The translations under genes and the position numbers were made by a program. Of a stretch of DNA of 34,659 bases, positions 6,917 through 15,782 are shown one piece after another. This DNA comes from Prevotella sp. UBA746 (GTDB taxonomy: Bacteria > Bacteroidota > Bacteroidia > Bacteroidales > Bacteroidaceae): assembly GCA_002298545.1 (NCBI GenBank), contig DBKQ01000094.1:1-34659 (forward strand), given 5' to 3'. The notes below the pieces were generated by a model. It did no database searches, was not told the origin of the DNA, and saw nothing but the letters and a program-made list of their open reading frames with translations. Numbering within the stretch: position 1 is the first letter of the stretch; every line of letters begins with the position of its first letter.

Positions 6917-9817
6917 ATGGAGCCAAGTAAATATACGATAATTTCAATAATAATTCTACTGTTCACAATGAAAGCATACGGACAGCAAATATCAACAGAC
7001 ATGATACCGACTCCAAACGCTTCTGACATTGGCACATATGGAGACCTTGACGTATCTTGTTATACGGGGCAACTCGATTTGACAATACCACTATTTGAGT
7101 TTAACATCCTTGGATGCAAATTGCCTATCAATCTAAAATACGATTCATCCGGTGTTCTTGTAAACAAGCTGCCCGGATGGACAGGAAGCAACTGGACTTT
7201 ACAGGTTGGAGGTGCTATCATTCGCACAAGATATGGCACATGGGATGAAGTAAAACCAATAAACCAAGGTTCAAAGTCAACTTTTCACAATTATTTCAGC
7301 GACCCATCAAGAATTGTAAGAGACATTAACAACGACAAAACATTGAAAGAAAATTTGTATACCAACAGGTGTGATTACAGCGCAGACGTTTTTACTTTTA
7401 ACTTTATGGGCAAGACTGGAAAATTCTTTCTAGGCAACGACGGTCAATGGAAAGTTAACAGCAACGACAATATCGATGTAGTCTTTGATGTAAAAGATGA
7501 ATCAAACTATATATACCCTTTTTTTGACCATTACCCTTCAAACATGCGGAAAGTTCCCAAAGGTATAAAGGGGTTTACTTTGCGTGACGACAACGGCTTC
7601 ATATATGAATTTGGAGGAACTACAGCCTCCATTGACTACACCATCCCGTTTTTTAGACAGATGGAACAAGAAAACGTGGAATGTTTCTTTCCTACATGCT
7701 GGTATCTCACATCCGTAAAAGACAAATATGGAAATGAGGCATACAAGTTCGAATACGAACGAGGTAAGTTTATTGCACAATTCTATATAGATGAAGAAAC
7801 GATAATTGTAGAAGAATACGACAAGATGAACGGAATACGCTATGGAAACTCTTTCATGCGCAACAATGACATTTTTCCATATGGAGGGTCTTTAAACTCT
7901 CCTGTCTATTTAAAAAGAATATTAACCGGACAAAATGAAATTGCAAAATTTCAATCTGAAGATTCAGATATCCCGACAGAAAAATATTACCCCAACCTTA
8001 ACGTAAAGAAATATTATCTAGGGGCATCGTATGACGGATTGGCATTTTACTTCTTACAAAGTAATGAGAACGAAATAAAAAAATACCAATTCACTCAATC
8101 TGGAAAATCTCCAATAGAGAATCCCCTATATTCCACAAGACTCAGAACACTTTCACATATTAACATTGACAATATTGATATTGGCCTAAGTTATGGCAAA
8201 GAATATTGTCATTTTCTTAAGAAAATTACATTACAGAAAGGAGAAGAAGATGAAGTAAACTATGATTTCAAATATTACTTTCCTGAAAACATCCCAAACG
8301 ACCGATTGGCTAAACTGACCGATGATTGGGGGTATTACAACTGTGGGAGTTTCATAAAGGATGAAGAGAATCCGTTCGGTATTGATTTATACGGATCAAG
8401 GTTTGGTGCCTTGACCGAAATAACATATCCGACAGGAGGAAGAACTTGCCTTGAATACGACATCCATGATTTCAGCGGATGCATGACAGATGACCGGAGC
8501 GTTTTGGAAAGCAAAGCCGGCAAGGCAGGAGGTTTGCGCATTCGAAAAATAACGGAATACGACAACGATGGTAAAAAAAAGCTGAGACAGCGCGATTTTA
8601 AATATGTTTATCCAGAAACAGGAATATCAAGCGGTGAATTGTTTGCAGCACCCAAACACAGTTGGGAGAATTGGTATGCGAATACAGACAGCAAAAGTTC
8701 ATACTCGAAACAAAGTTATTACAGGAACCAATCTATAATCCCTCTTTCAAATAGTTTTGGTCCGCATATAGGATATTCATGTGTAAAAGAGGTAGAAATG
8801 GACGGAACCTATAAAATATACAGATACCAAAACATATCATCTGCACATGACGAGCGTTTTATCAAAGACTTCTCGAATGGCAATCCGTCACCTTTCGACA
8901 TGTATACAGAGCGAGGATACAAACGGGGGAAACCTTTGTCTATAGAACAATATTCTTCTGACGGAGAAATTCTGTCAAGGCATACTTTCGGATACGAACA
9001 GAAAGAATTGGAAACCGACTTCGTTTTAACTTCAAACCTAAGGAGAGGGAACTATGGCAATTCGGCAGTATTCGGATTCTATACTGGCGGCATTTACAAG
9101 TTGTTGTTTCCCAAATATGACATTGTCACCGATACTTTGTATACATACAATGGGAATCATGTAATAAAAGATATCGGCATATATTCCAAGAAGAACAACG
9201 ACATCAACATTTCTTACAAATATAACCACAAAGCCATTGTAAGGACTACCACTAACGAGATTCACAAACGTGGCAACTTTCAGGAAGAAAAACAATACGA
9301 GTATCCGTTTTCATCAAATGATGAAACGACAAAGAAAATGTCATTTCTCTTTTTTGATGTAAACCCATATAGAAAAATAGTATACAGAAACGGACATCTG
9401 CTGGGAGGAACAGAATACTCCTTTGCAGAGAGCAACATAGGACCGGTCAAGAACGCAATTTACCGAATAAATACAGACGGAACAAAAAATGTGATTGAAA
9501 AATATTCTGAATTTTCAAATTACGGTTTACCAAATACAATCAGCAGAAACGGCATGGATAAGATTTCCATTGGATGGAACATGAGAAAAATGACACCTGC
9601 CACCCAAACAATCGGAGGATCAAAAATATCAGATGGCAAAGCCTTTACCACAGAAATTGATTATGACACATGGGGCAATCCTACAGATATAACATACCCC
9701 AATGGATACGTAAAATCATTTGAACGTGATGCACTGGGAAGAATTAAAAATATAGTTGAGAATTATCAATATCCTATTAGGATTAACGAATACAACTATA
9801 AAAAAAATGCGGAATAA
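6917..9817 (+). CDS. Exported Rhs/YD-repeat protein, N-terminal shell half
   Basis: 966 aa with a signal peptide (residues 1-22, ending AYG). The mature start resembles Bacteroidetes Rhs-associated proteins: PTPNASDIGTYGDLDVSCYT, then LPINLKYDSSGVLVNKLPGW and GSNWTLQVGGAIIR, which parallels 'xxVSYHSGGIRVxExASWVGLGWxLNAGGxI' in that group. The C terminus has YD-type repeats (IDYDTWGNPTDITYPNG, FERDALGRIKNI) and ends without a core or toxin domain. It therefore looks like the front part of a split Rhs cocoon whose rear part is the next gene, 20 bp downstream, somewhat like TcB/TcC. Codon choice is AT-rich compared with the flanking genes. Its function as a toxin carrier is inferred from the family. 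Confidence 0.85.
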   Translation: MEPSKYTIISIIILLFTMKAYGQQISTDMIPTPNASDIGTYGDLDVSCYTGQLDLTIPLFEFNILGCKLPINLKYDSSGVLVNKLPGWTGSNWTLQVGGAIIRTRYGTWDEVKPINQGSKSTFHNYFSDPSRIVRDINNDKTLKENLYTNRCDYSADVFTFNFMGKTGKFFLGNDGQWKVNSNDNIDVVFDVKDESNYIYPFFDHYPSNMRKVPKGIKGFTLRDDNGFIYEFGGTTASIDYTIPFFRQMEQENVECFFPTCWYLTSVKDKYGNEAYKFEYERGKFIAQFYIDEETIIVEEYDKMNGIRYGNSFMRNNDIFPYGGSLNSPVYLKRILTGQNEIAKFQSEDSDIPTEKYYPNLNVKKYYLGASYDGLAFYFLQSNENEIKKYQFTQSGKSPIENPLYSTRLRTLSHINIDNIDIGLSYGKEYCHFLKKITLQKGEEDEVNYDFKYYFPENIPNDRLAKLTDDWGYYNCGSFIKDEENPFGIDLYGSRFGALTEITYPTGGRTCLEYDIHDFSGCMTDDRSVLESKAGKAGGLRIRKITEYDNDGKKKLRQRDFKYVYPETGISSGELFAAPKHSWENWYANTDSKSSYSKQSYYRNQSIIPLSNSFGPHIGYSCVKEVEMDGTYKIYRYQNISSAHDERFIKDFSNGNPSPFDMYTERGYKRGKPLSIEQYSSDGEILSRHTFGYEQKELETDFVLTSNLRRGNYGNSAVFGFYTGGIYKLLFPKYDIVTDTLYTYNGNHVIKDIGIYSKKNNDINISYKYNHKAIVRTTTNEIHKRGNFQEEKQYEYPFSSNDETTKKMSFLFFDVNPYRKIVYRNGHLLGGTEYSFAESNIGPVKNAIYRINTDGTKNVIEKYSEFSNYGLPNTISRNGMDKISIGWNMRKMTPATQTIGGSKISDGKAFTTEIDYDTWGNPTDITYPNGYVKSFERDALGRIKNIVENYQYPIRINEYNYKKNAE

Positions 9818-9837
9818 AATAAACATATAAAAAAACA

Positions 9838-12800
9838 ATGCGAATAATCATATACATAATAGTCCTGTATTTTTCACCTTTCCTTACAATAATAGCTCAG
9901 TCTACCGACAAGAACTATGTCAAGTCTATAATTTTAGGGGAACAACTTGAATTCGGAGATATTATCGACCGTGGAGGCGTGAATAATGTTACACACACAA
10001 CAGAGGTGACATATTATGACGGACTTGGAAGAATATTGCAAAAAACAAGGAATTTCTCAGGAAAAACTGTAACTTCTGTAACAGACTATGACACATCCGG
10101 GAGAATTTTAAACAAGTGGGCAGATTTACCTACTCATGATAATTACTCATATATAAACAGCAATGACTGTAATATTTCAGCCAATTCTTTCTATGGAGAC
10201 ACTCAGGTTTTTTCAACGATCTTATACGACGCTCTCGGACGCATTGTCTGTACAAGAACAGCAGGAAAATCATGGAGAGAAACAGGAAAAACAAAAACTG
10301 TGGAATATGGTTCCAATGCAGAAAAAGAAGTAAAATGGTACAAGGCACCGATGGACAGAATTTCACTTGTCTACAGCGGATATTACCCTTCAGAAACCTT
10401 GAGTTCTGAAACGTATATCGACGAGGACGGAATGAAAATTACCATATATAAAGATTTTCTCGGAAACAAAGTACTCGAAAGAAGAAATATCGACAACGAC
10501 ACTTATTTTGTTTACGATGACATCGGGAGACTGCGATATGTATTGCAACCGGAATACCAAAAATCTGGATACAAAAACAAATATGCCTATGAATACAGAT
10601 ATGACGTAAAAGGAAGGCTTGTGAAGAAAATTTTGCCAGGATGTGAATATATACAATATTGGTATGACAGTGCTGACCGACTGGCATTCATGCAAGATGC
10701 AACATTAAGAACTAAGGAGAAATATCGCTTCTACCTTTATGATCCCTTCAACAGAATCGTATTACAGGGTCTATGTACATCTTGCAACAGGGATGAGGAA
10801 ACATGTATGGCAACTTACAGGAAAAATTCCGGCGGATTTTTAAATACAGGCTATGATCTGAGCATAGCCGGTAAAATAAGCAATGCTACCCTTGAAATTG
10901 CAAATTACTATGACGATTATGATTTTCTAAGACTTTGCGAACAGTGGACTGGTCCTTTCAAAGACAGTCTAAAAATGTCTGATGACATATCGGCAACTGA
11001 AAACATGACAGGATGTCTGCAATATGCCAGCAACGGCACACCACTCATTGATGTAATGTACTACGACTACAGGAACCGTATCGTGTGCGAAAAGAAAATA
11101 TTCGACAAAGAGAGGTTTACCATACAGTACAATGATTACACATTTACAGACAAACTAAAGAACCAAAAGATAAGCGAATATAAAGCTGTTGACGGAAATG
11201 TCATGTGTATGAACAGAAATAGGCTGACGAATGTCTATGACAAAAAAGACGGAACTCTCGTCTACACAAATTTCTCCGTTTACGACAAAAACAATATAGC
11301 ACATACACAAAGAATCAAATCATACGACTACGATGAAATCGGGAGAATAAGAAGAGTAATACAGGGTGGAAATTCTGGAACAGTCAATTATAAATATAAC
11401 CTTCACGGTTGGACAACAAATATCGATAGTAAAGATTTTCATGAAGAGCTCCATTACACCGACGGTATCGGAATTCCATATTACAACGGTTGTATCAGCA
11501 GTCTACTATGGTCAGCATCAGACTATGGGCAAATGCGGGGATATAAGTTTGAATATGACAGACTTGGCAGACTGAAAGAAGGCGTTTACGGAGAAAACGC
11601 TTCCCTATCGTACAAACAGAACCGTTACAACGAGAAAGTGACAGAATATACTGCCAATGGCGCAATAAGACGTTTTCAGCGCAGAGGAAGGAAAGACAAT
11701 GGTGAATACGGAAAGATTGACAACCTAAACATAAAGCTTGACGGAAATAAACTCTTAAATGTTACAGACGACGCTATTCCTGCCAATAAATATTCTTCGT
11801 TCAACTTTGTTGACGGAGCTAATGAGCAGGTAGAGTATGAATACAATGGGGACGGGGCTTTGGTAAAGGACTTGAATCGGGGACTGTCCATAAGTTATGA
11901 TAACTTTAACAATCCGAGAAGGATTAACTTCAAGGATGGGAACTCCATTACATATACATATCAGCCCGACGGAACACTCCTAAGTAAAAGCTACGGTGAA
12001 AAAATAGATATGAACAGGAAGCGTGACTTTGCGACCATAACAGACAGTCTAAAAAATACGAACCAAGGAAACTATGCTTTCATTGACAGCCTGTTCACTG
12101 AAAGACCTGGCATGATAGTGATGGGCAATACAGAATATAGCGGAAACATCATATATAGAAACGGGAAAATTAATCAAGTACTGTTTCCTAGCGGTTACTG
12201 TACATTCGACAACAAAGGCAGCGGCAAGCCTATATTTCATTATTATACAAAAGACCATCTCGGAAACAACCGTATAGTAACTAAAGAGGACGGCACCGTG
12301 GAACAAATTGTACACTATTATCCGTTCGGTGGAACATTAAACGATGCCGGTCTCAATACAGGATTGCAACAATATAAATACAACGGCAAGGAACTCGACA
12401 GGCTTGCAGGACTCAACACGTATGACTACGGAGCAAGACAATATTTCTCTTCATTACCTACATGGGATAGAATGGATCCGATGTGTGAAAAATATTACAA
12501 CATATCACCATACGTATACTGCGAAAACAATTCCATTTCAAGAGTCGATAAAGATGGTAAAGACTGGTATTATACTACAAACGGTTTATACATTGGTACT
12601 GATAATAAAAAGACAGATAATATCATAATACGGGAACTTAATATAAAATCATTAGGTAATTCTTCTTGGCAATATAATTCACCAAAATATATTGATACAT
12701 ATTTGAGAGATACAGAACTATCTGCTTCTGCATACTCAAATATATTTACTGATATATTAATACGGAATGGGTATGACATGCTAAAAACAGGAAGTGGAAA

Positions 12801-13149
12801 GATTGAAGTTGCAAAAACAGATTTCATAAATTTCGAAGAACGAACGAATCGGGCTTCAACAGAAGCTAACAGTTATGCCATAACAACAATAATCGGAAAT
12901 GAAAAATTTAACATTACGGCATTCATAAATACATCATATAATGGAACGCAGAAAATATTTTCCACAGTAAGCAATGTTATTAATGTATTAGGTGTTCATG
13001 AATATAAAGGACATGGTATATACAAGATCGGTAATAATAACAAAAATCATATAAAAATCTATAAAATGCAAAAAGATGACGCTTCATGGAAAAAAGCTAC
13101 AAACGATTTAAAAGAACATGTAAAAAGCATATTGAACGAACTGAGATGA
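9838..13149 (+). CDS. Rhs/YD-repeat protein (DUF6443-like) with C-terminal toxin-like domain
   Basis: 1103 aa, with a signal peptide ending IIA at residue 20. The N-terminal part (VTYYDGLGRILQKTRN) resembles DUF6443. YD repeats follow (DYDTSGRI, LYDALGRIV, VYDDIGRLRYV, RYDVKGRLVKKI, FEYDRLGRLKEG). The Rhs core lies at about 800-908: DHLGNNRIVTKEDGTVEQ, HYYPFGG, YKYNGKELDRLAGLNTYDYG, WDRMDPMCEKYYNISPYVY and VDKDGKDW. About 195 residues follow as a variable C-terminal domain with VLGVHEYKGHG (H1054, E1055, H1059) and HIKIYKMQ. Family knowledge says such tips are usually toxins released from the cocoon; which activity this one has is unknown. The stop codon overlaps the next gene's start (ATGA). 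Confidence 0.9.
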   Translation: MRIIIYIIVLYFSPFLTIIAQSTDKNYVKSIILGEQLEFGDIIDRGGVNNVTHTTEVTYYDGLGRILQKTRNFSGKTVTSVTDYDTSGRILNKWADLPTHDNYSYINSNDCNISANSFYGDTQVFSTILYDALGRIVCTRTAGKSWRETGKTKTVEYGSNAEKEVKWYKAPMDRISLVYSGYYPSETLSSETYIDEDGMKITIYKDFLGNKVLERRNIDNDTYFVYDDIGRLRYVLQPEYQKSGYKNKYAYEYRYDVKGRLVKKILPGCEYIQYWYDSADRLAFMQDATLRTKEKYRFYLYDPFNRIVLQGLCTSCNRDEETCMATYRKNSGGFLNTGYDLSIAGKISNATLEIANYYDDYDFLRLCEQWTGPFKDSLKMSDDISATENMTGCLQYASNGTPLIDVMYYDYRNRIVCEKKIFDKERFTIQYNDYTFTDKLKNQKISEYKAVDGNVMCMNRNRLTNVYDKKDGTLVYTNFSVYDKNNIAHTQRIKSYDYDEIGRIRRVIQGGNSGTVNYKYNLHGWTTNIDSKDFHEELHYTDGIGIPYYNGCISSLLWSASDYGQMRGYKFEYDRLGRLKEGVYGENASLSYKQNRYNEKVTEYTANGAIRRFQRRGRKDNGEYGKIDNLNIKLDGNKLLNVTDDAIPANKYSSFNFVDGANEQVEYEYNGDGALVKDLNRGLSISYDNFNNPRRINFKDGNSITYTYQPDGTLLSKSYGEKIDMNRKRDFATITDSLKNTNQGNYAFIDSLFTERPGMIVMGNTEYSGNIIYRNGKINQVLFPSGYCTFDNKGSGKPIFHYYTKDHLGNNRIVTKEDGTVEQIVHYYPFGGTLNDAGLNTGLQQYKYNGKELDRLAGLNTYDYGARQYFSSLPTWDRMDPMCEKYYNISPYVYCENNSISRVDKDGKDWYYTTNGLYIGTDNKKTDNIIIRELNIKSLGNSSWQYNSPKYIDTYLRDTELSASAYSNIFTDILIRNGYDMLKTGSGKIEVAKTDFINFEERTNRASTEANSYAITTIIGNEKFNITAFINTSYNGTQKIFSTVSNVINVLGVHEYKGHGIYKIGNNNKNHIKIYKMQKDDASWKKATNDLKEHVKSILNELR

Positions 13150-13787
13150 AATATTTTATTATATTATATATATTCTTTTTTGTTGGTTGCACCTACAAAA
13201 AAAATGACAGACAAAGCAATTCTGACACAATATTTGTTTCAGGACAGACAACCTTGGTTACGCATATAGACACAATAGAATTATTATGGAGTCCAACAGC
13301 AAAAGTTAGATGTCCACAAATTAAGACTATAAACTCCCCAAAAAAATGTTACGCTTTAGAATTGAAAATGCTAAGCAGAAGACGGTTAAAAAAGATTAGA
13401 GGAATAGAAATAAAAAAAATATTCTTCAAGTGTGTTTACTTATATGATAAGGATTCCATAATTAATGTAAAGTATATAAAAGAATACAAAGCAAGCGTAA
13501 ACTTTAAACTCCTTGAAGAAATTAAAGATGAATATAAAAACATACGAATTGATTACAGAGATAGGAAAATATTTTATGAAACAATGTGTTGCCTTGAAAG
13601 TTACTACGGACAAGCCGATTTATATTCTACATCCGAAAAAGGAAATCCAATAAACAGAGAGCTTGCCAATTTTGTTATATGGAATTTAAAGAATCAAATT
13701 ATAACCCTAAAAGATGTTCCAACCTTGACCTGTATTTATCCTCCAAATGGGAAAAGACAAATACAAATTATCTTGACACGAAAATAA
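13146..13787 (+). CDS. Lipoprotein, candidate immunity protein for the Rhs toxin
   Basis: 213 aa. The best start is ATG 13146, whose ATGA overlaps the stop codon of the Rhs gene, rather than the in-frame start upstream. From there the protein begins MKYFIILYIFFFVGC, a lipoprotein signal with the lipidated cysteine at position 15. The mature part is Lys-rich and matches no family I know. The tight overlap with a toxin-type Rhs gene and the lack of further genes downstream fit the usual place of an immunity gene. A membrane-anchored immunity protein would suggest that the toxin acts at or enters through the envelope. All functional statements are inference. Base composition is as AT-rich as the rest of the operon. 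Confidence 0.75.
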   Translation: MKYFIILYIFFFVGCTYKKNDRQSNSDTIFVSGQTTLVTHIDTIELLWSPTAKVRCPQIKTINSPKKCYALELKMLSRRRLKKIRGIEIKKIFFKCVYLYDKDSIINVKYIKEYKASVNFKLLEEIKDEYKNIRIDYRDRKIFYETMCCLESYYGQADLYSTSEKGNPINRELANFVIWNLKNQIITLKDVPTLTCIYPPNGKRQIQIILTRK

Positions 13788-13827
13788 CAGAAATCATTAA
13801 TATCTTTCTTCATTTTACTATATTTAC

Positions 13828-13962
13828 ATGAGTTTGGGACAATATGGACTACGCAAAAGAAAGAAAATCGCACGTGGGTATTTATTAACATTTGGAGAAT
13901 ATTCCAACATTTCCGCTTATTTTTTACCAATTCTGCAGCGACTACAAACAGTTAAGATATGA
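13828..13962 (+). CDS. Small basic ORF, 44 aa, doubtful
   Basis: An open frame after the candidate immunity gene begins MSLGQYGLRKRKKIARGYLL and ends in QRLQTVKI. It has a basic cluster RKRKK followed by a more hydrophobic stretch. No family is recognised. It could be a small last gene of the operon, the remnant of an older toxin or immunity module, or chance. A terminator-like hairpin follows at 13986. Confidence 0.25.
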   Translation: MSLGQYGLRKRKKIARGYLLTFGEYSNISAYFLPILQRLQTVKI

Positions 13963-13985
13963 TTTTACTATCATAAATAAAAACT

Positions 13986-14021
13986 CAGGGCGAAGCATGA
14001 TGCAAGCATTGCTTCGCCCTG
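13986..14021 (-). terminator. Terminator hairpin of the AAA-ATPase/nuclease gene
   Basis: CAGGGCGAAGCA (13986-13997) pairs perfectly with TGCTTCGCCCTG (14010-14021), a 12-bp stem with a 12-nt loop. On the minus strand it is followed by AGTTTTTATTT. It may also stop readthrough from the plus-strand Rhs operon, although the T-run on that side is poor. Confidence 0.75.
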
Positions 14022-14055
14022 TTCTTGTATATATTCAACAACACGCGTTCACGGA

Positions 14056-15618
14056 TTATTCTTCCTTTACTATCCAGTCGTCTATGGTGCGCTTCTCGCT
14101 GTTGTAGTTAACACCTATCTTTACGAGTCGTTTGCCCTCGGCTGAATACGGAATAAGATATCCCTTTTCGTCAATCTGCCTAAGAGCTGCCTCAGCTGAG
14201 CCGTCGAACTTGAATTCAAAGACGCAGATTTCATCTTGCATGTGTACCACCATATCGGCACGCCCCACGGCACTGTCTTCTTCTACCTTGACGTATGCGC
14301 CAAGAAGACTGAATATGAGATAGAACACGGTCTGCACATCGCGCTCCGACTTGTTCGACAGGCGGTTGCTTATCCCTGCAAGATATGAACGCATCAGTTC
14401 GAGCGACTCATTATACTTTTTCTCGAAGAGCATATCAAGGAAATCACCCAAAAACGAACTGTTGTCCATCTGTCGTGGCGAAAGATAGTTTGGGGCGAGT
14501 GTCTGCAACATGCCTATGCGCACCTCGTGGTTTGGATAGTCGAGGATATAGCGCTGAGTAAACTTGTTGAACTTCTTAATCGTGAGATATCCGCTCTGGT
14601 ATAGCAATGGTAACGACGTGGTCATCTGCTCCGGAGACACATCGAAGTCTGCAACTCCTGCCGATTTATTCTCTATATCCGCAAGACCGGTATGGAATTT
14701 TCTCATCACATTTATTATATACGACGGCGTGCCGGAACCGAACCAGTAATTGCCAAGTTTATGGTTTGCCATAGAGAGGATAAGACTGAACGGATTAAAT
14801 ATATCTTCAGAATTCTCACTGAAGTGATAGCCGTCATAATATTCCTTGAGCTGGCGGAACATTTCATCTGAACTTATGTCGAGATCTTTTGCAAAGAGTT
14901 CTATATCATGCGATAGCAGGGTTGTGAGTTCTGACTTGCTGATACCGCAGATTGCCGAAAACTGGTCGGTCATGGAGATATTGTAAAGGTTGTTCAGCTC
15001 ACTGAATATACTGAGTTGCGAGAATTTTGTTATTCCCGTGATAAAGACAAACTCCAGATATGGGTCGAGCATCTTCAGCGGACTGTAAAAGTTCTGCATC
15101 ACAAGACGTAGCTCGCGCAGATTCTGCTCGTCGTGCACTACGTCGAGGAGCGGTGCATCATATTCATCTATGATTACAACAGTCTTCCTGCCTGTCTGCT
15201 TAAAGGCTTGTCTCACAATATCGGAAAGACGTACATTCACGTCCTTTTCTCCTTTTTCGCAACCATATTCCTCTTCGTATGGCTGCAGGAGCCAGTCGAG
15301 ATATCCCTCCAGCTTTTTCTTGTCGAAATGTTTCGCCCCGCTCAAGTCTAAATGCAGCACGGGATGTTTTGCCCACTCCTTTTCGTATTTATCTATTGCG
15401 AGTCCGGTAAACAATTCACGCTTTCCTTCAAAATATGAATGAAGGGTTGAGGCAAATAATGATTTGCCAAAGCGTCGCGGACGACTCAGAAAGACATATT
15501 TCAAACCTTGTCTTCTGAATTCCGCAATATACTTTGTCTTGTCTACATAAATATATTTTCCCTCAATGATGTTCTGGAATGTCTGTATTCCTATCGGGTA
15601 TCTTCTAACTTCATCCAT
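14056..15618 (-). CDS. AAA-ATPase-like protein with C-terminal PD-(D/E)XK nuclease-like domain
   Basis: 520 aa, typical of a family very common in Bacteroidetes (AAA-ATPase_like PF09820 plus PDDEXK_9 PF08011). The N terminus, YPIGIQTFQNIIEGKYIYVD, is diagnostic. The P-loop is the atypical SRPRRFGKS at about 44-52. Walker B is VVIIDEYDAPLLD at about 147. Near the C terminus GRADMVV and VFEFK supply the D and ExK of a PD-(D/E)XK fold. The biological role is not established; such genes occur in many paralogous copies and have been linked to mobile or defence contexts. It lies between the Rhs operon and the PL9 gene, points away from the Rhs operon and has its own terminator. Composition is closer to the core genome than to the Rhs operon. 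Confidence 0.88.
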   Translation of the reverse strand: MDEVRRYPIGIQTFQNIIEGKYIYVDKTKYIAEFRRQGLKYVFLSRPRRFGKSLFASTLHSYFEGKRELFTGLAIDKYEKEWAKHPVLHLDLSGAKHFDKKKLEGYLDWLLQPYEEEYGCEKGEKDVNVRLSDIVRQAFKQTGRKTVVIIDEYDAPLLDVVHDEQNLRELRLVMQNFYSPLKMLDPYLEFVFITGITKFSQLSIFSELNNLYNISMTDQFSAICGISKSELTTLLSHDIELFAKDLDISSDEMFRQLKEYYDGYHFSENSEDIFNPFSLILSMANHKLGNYWFGSGTPSYIINVMRKFHTGLADIENKSAGVADFDVSPEQMTTSLPLLYQSGYLTIKKFNKFTQRYILDYPNHEVRIGMLQTLAPNYLSPRQMDNSSFLGDFLDMLFEKKYNESLELMRSYLAGISNRLSNKSERDVQTVFYLIFSLLGAYVKVEEDSAVGRADMVVHMQDEICVFEFKFDGSAEAALRQIDEKGYLIPYSAEGKRLVKIGVNYNSEKRTIDDWIVKEE

Positions 15619-15716
15619 AGTCTTGACGTTTTATAACCGCTAAGATACAGACTTTTCCCTAAACATGCAAATAAACGGCAATAAGATGAGAAAAAAAAGT
15701 GATTTACAATAAAAAA

Positions 15717-15739
15717 GTCCGGACACTAAGTATCCGGAC
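15717..15739 (-). terminator. Terminator of the PL9 pectate lyase gene
   Basis: GTCCGGA (15717-15723) pairs with TCCGGAC (15733-15739). On the minus strand the stem is followed by TTTTTTATT, a standard intrinsic terminator, 43 bp after the stop codon. Confidence 0.85.
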
Positions 15740-15782
15740 CTATCTGATTGGTATTCATTTATGAAATAAGAGCCATAATATT

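Noticed and set aside
13086..13145. Upstream start of the candidate immunity protein
   Set aside because: It would bury the lipoprotein signal behind 20 charged residues; the ATGA overlap start at 13146 fits better.
14056..15618. ATPase/nuclease gene as part of the Rhs toxin operon
   Set aside because: It is on the opposite strand, has its own terminator and a different composition, and belongs to a family found in many unrelated places.
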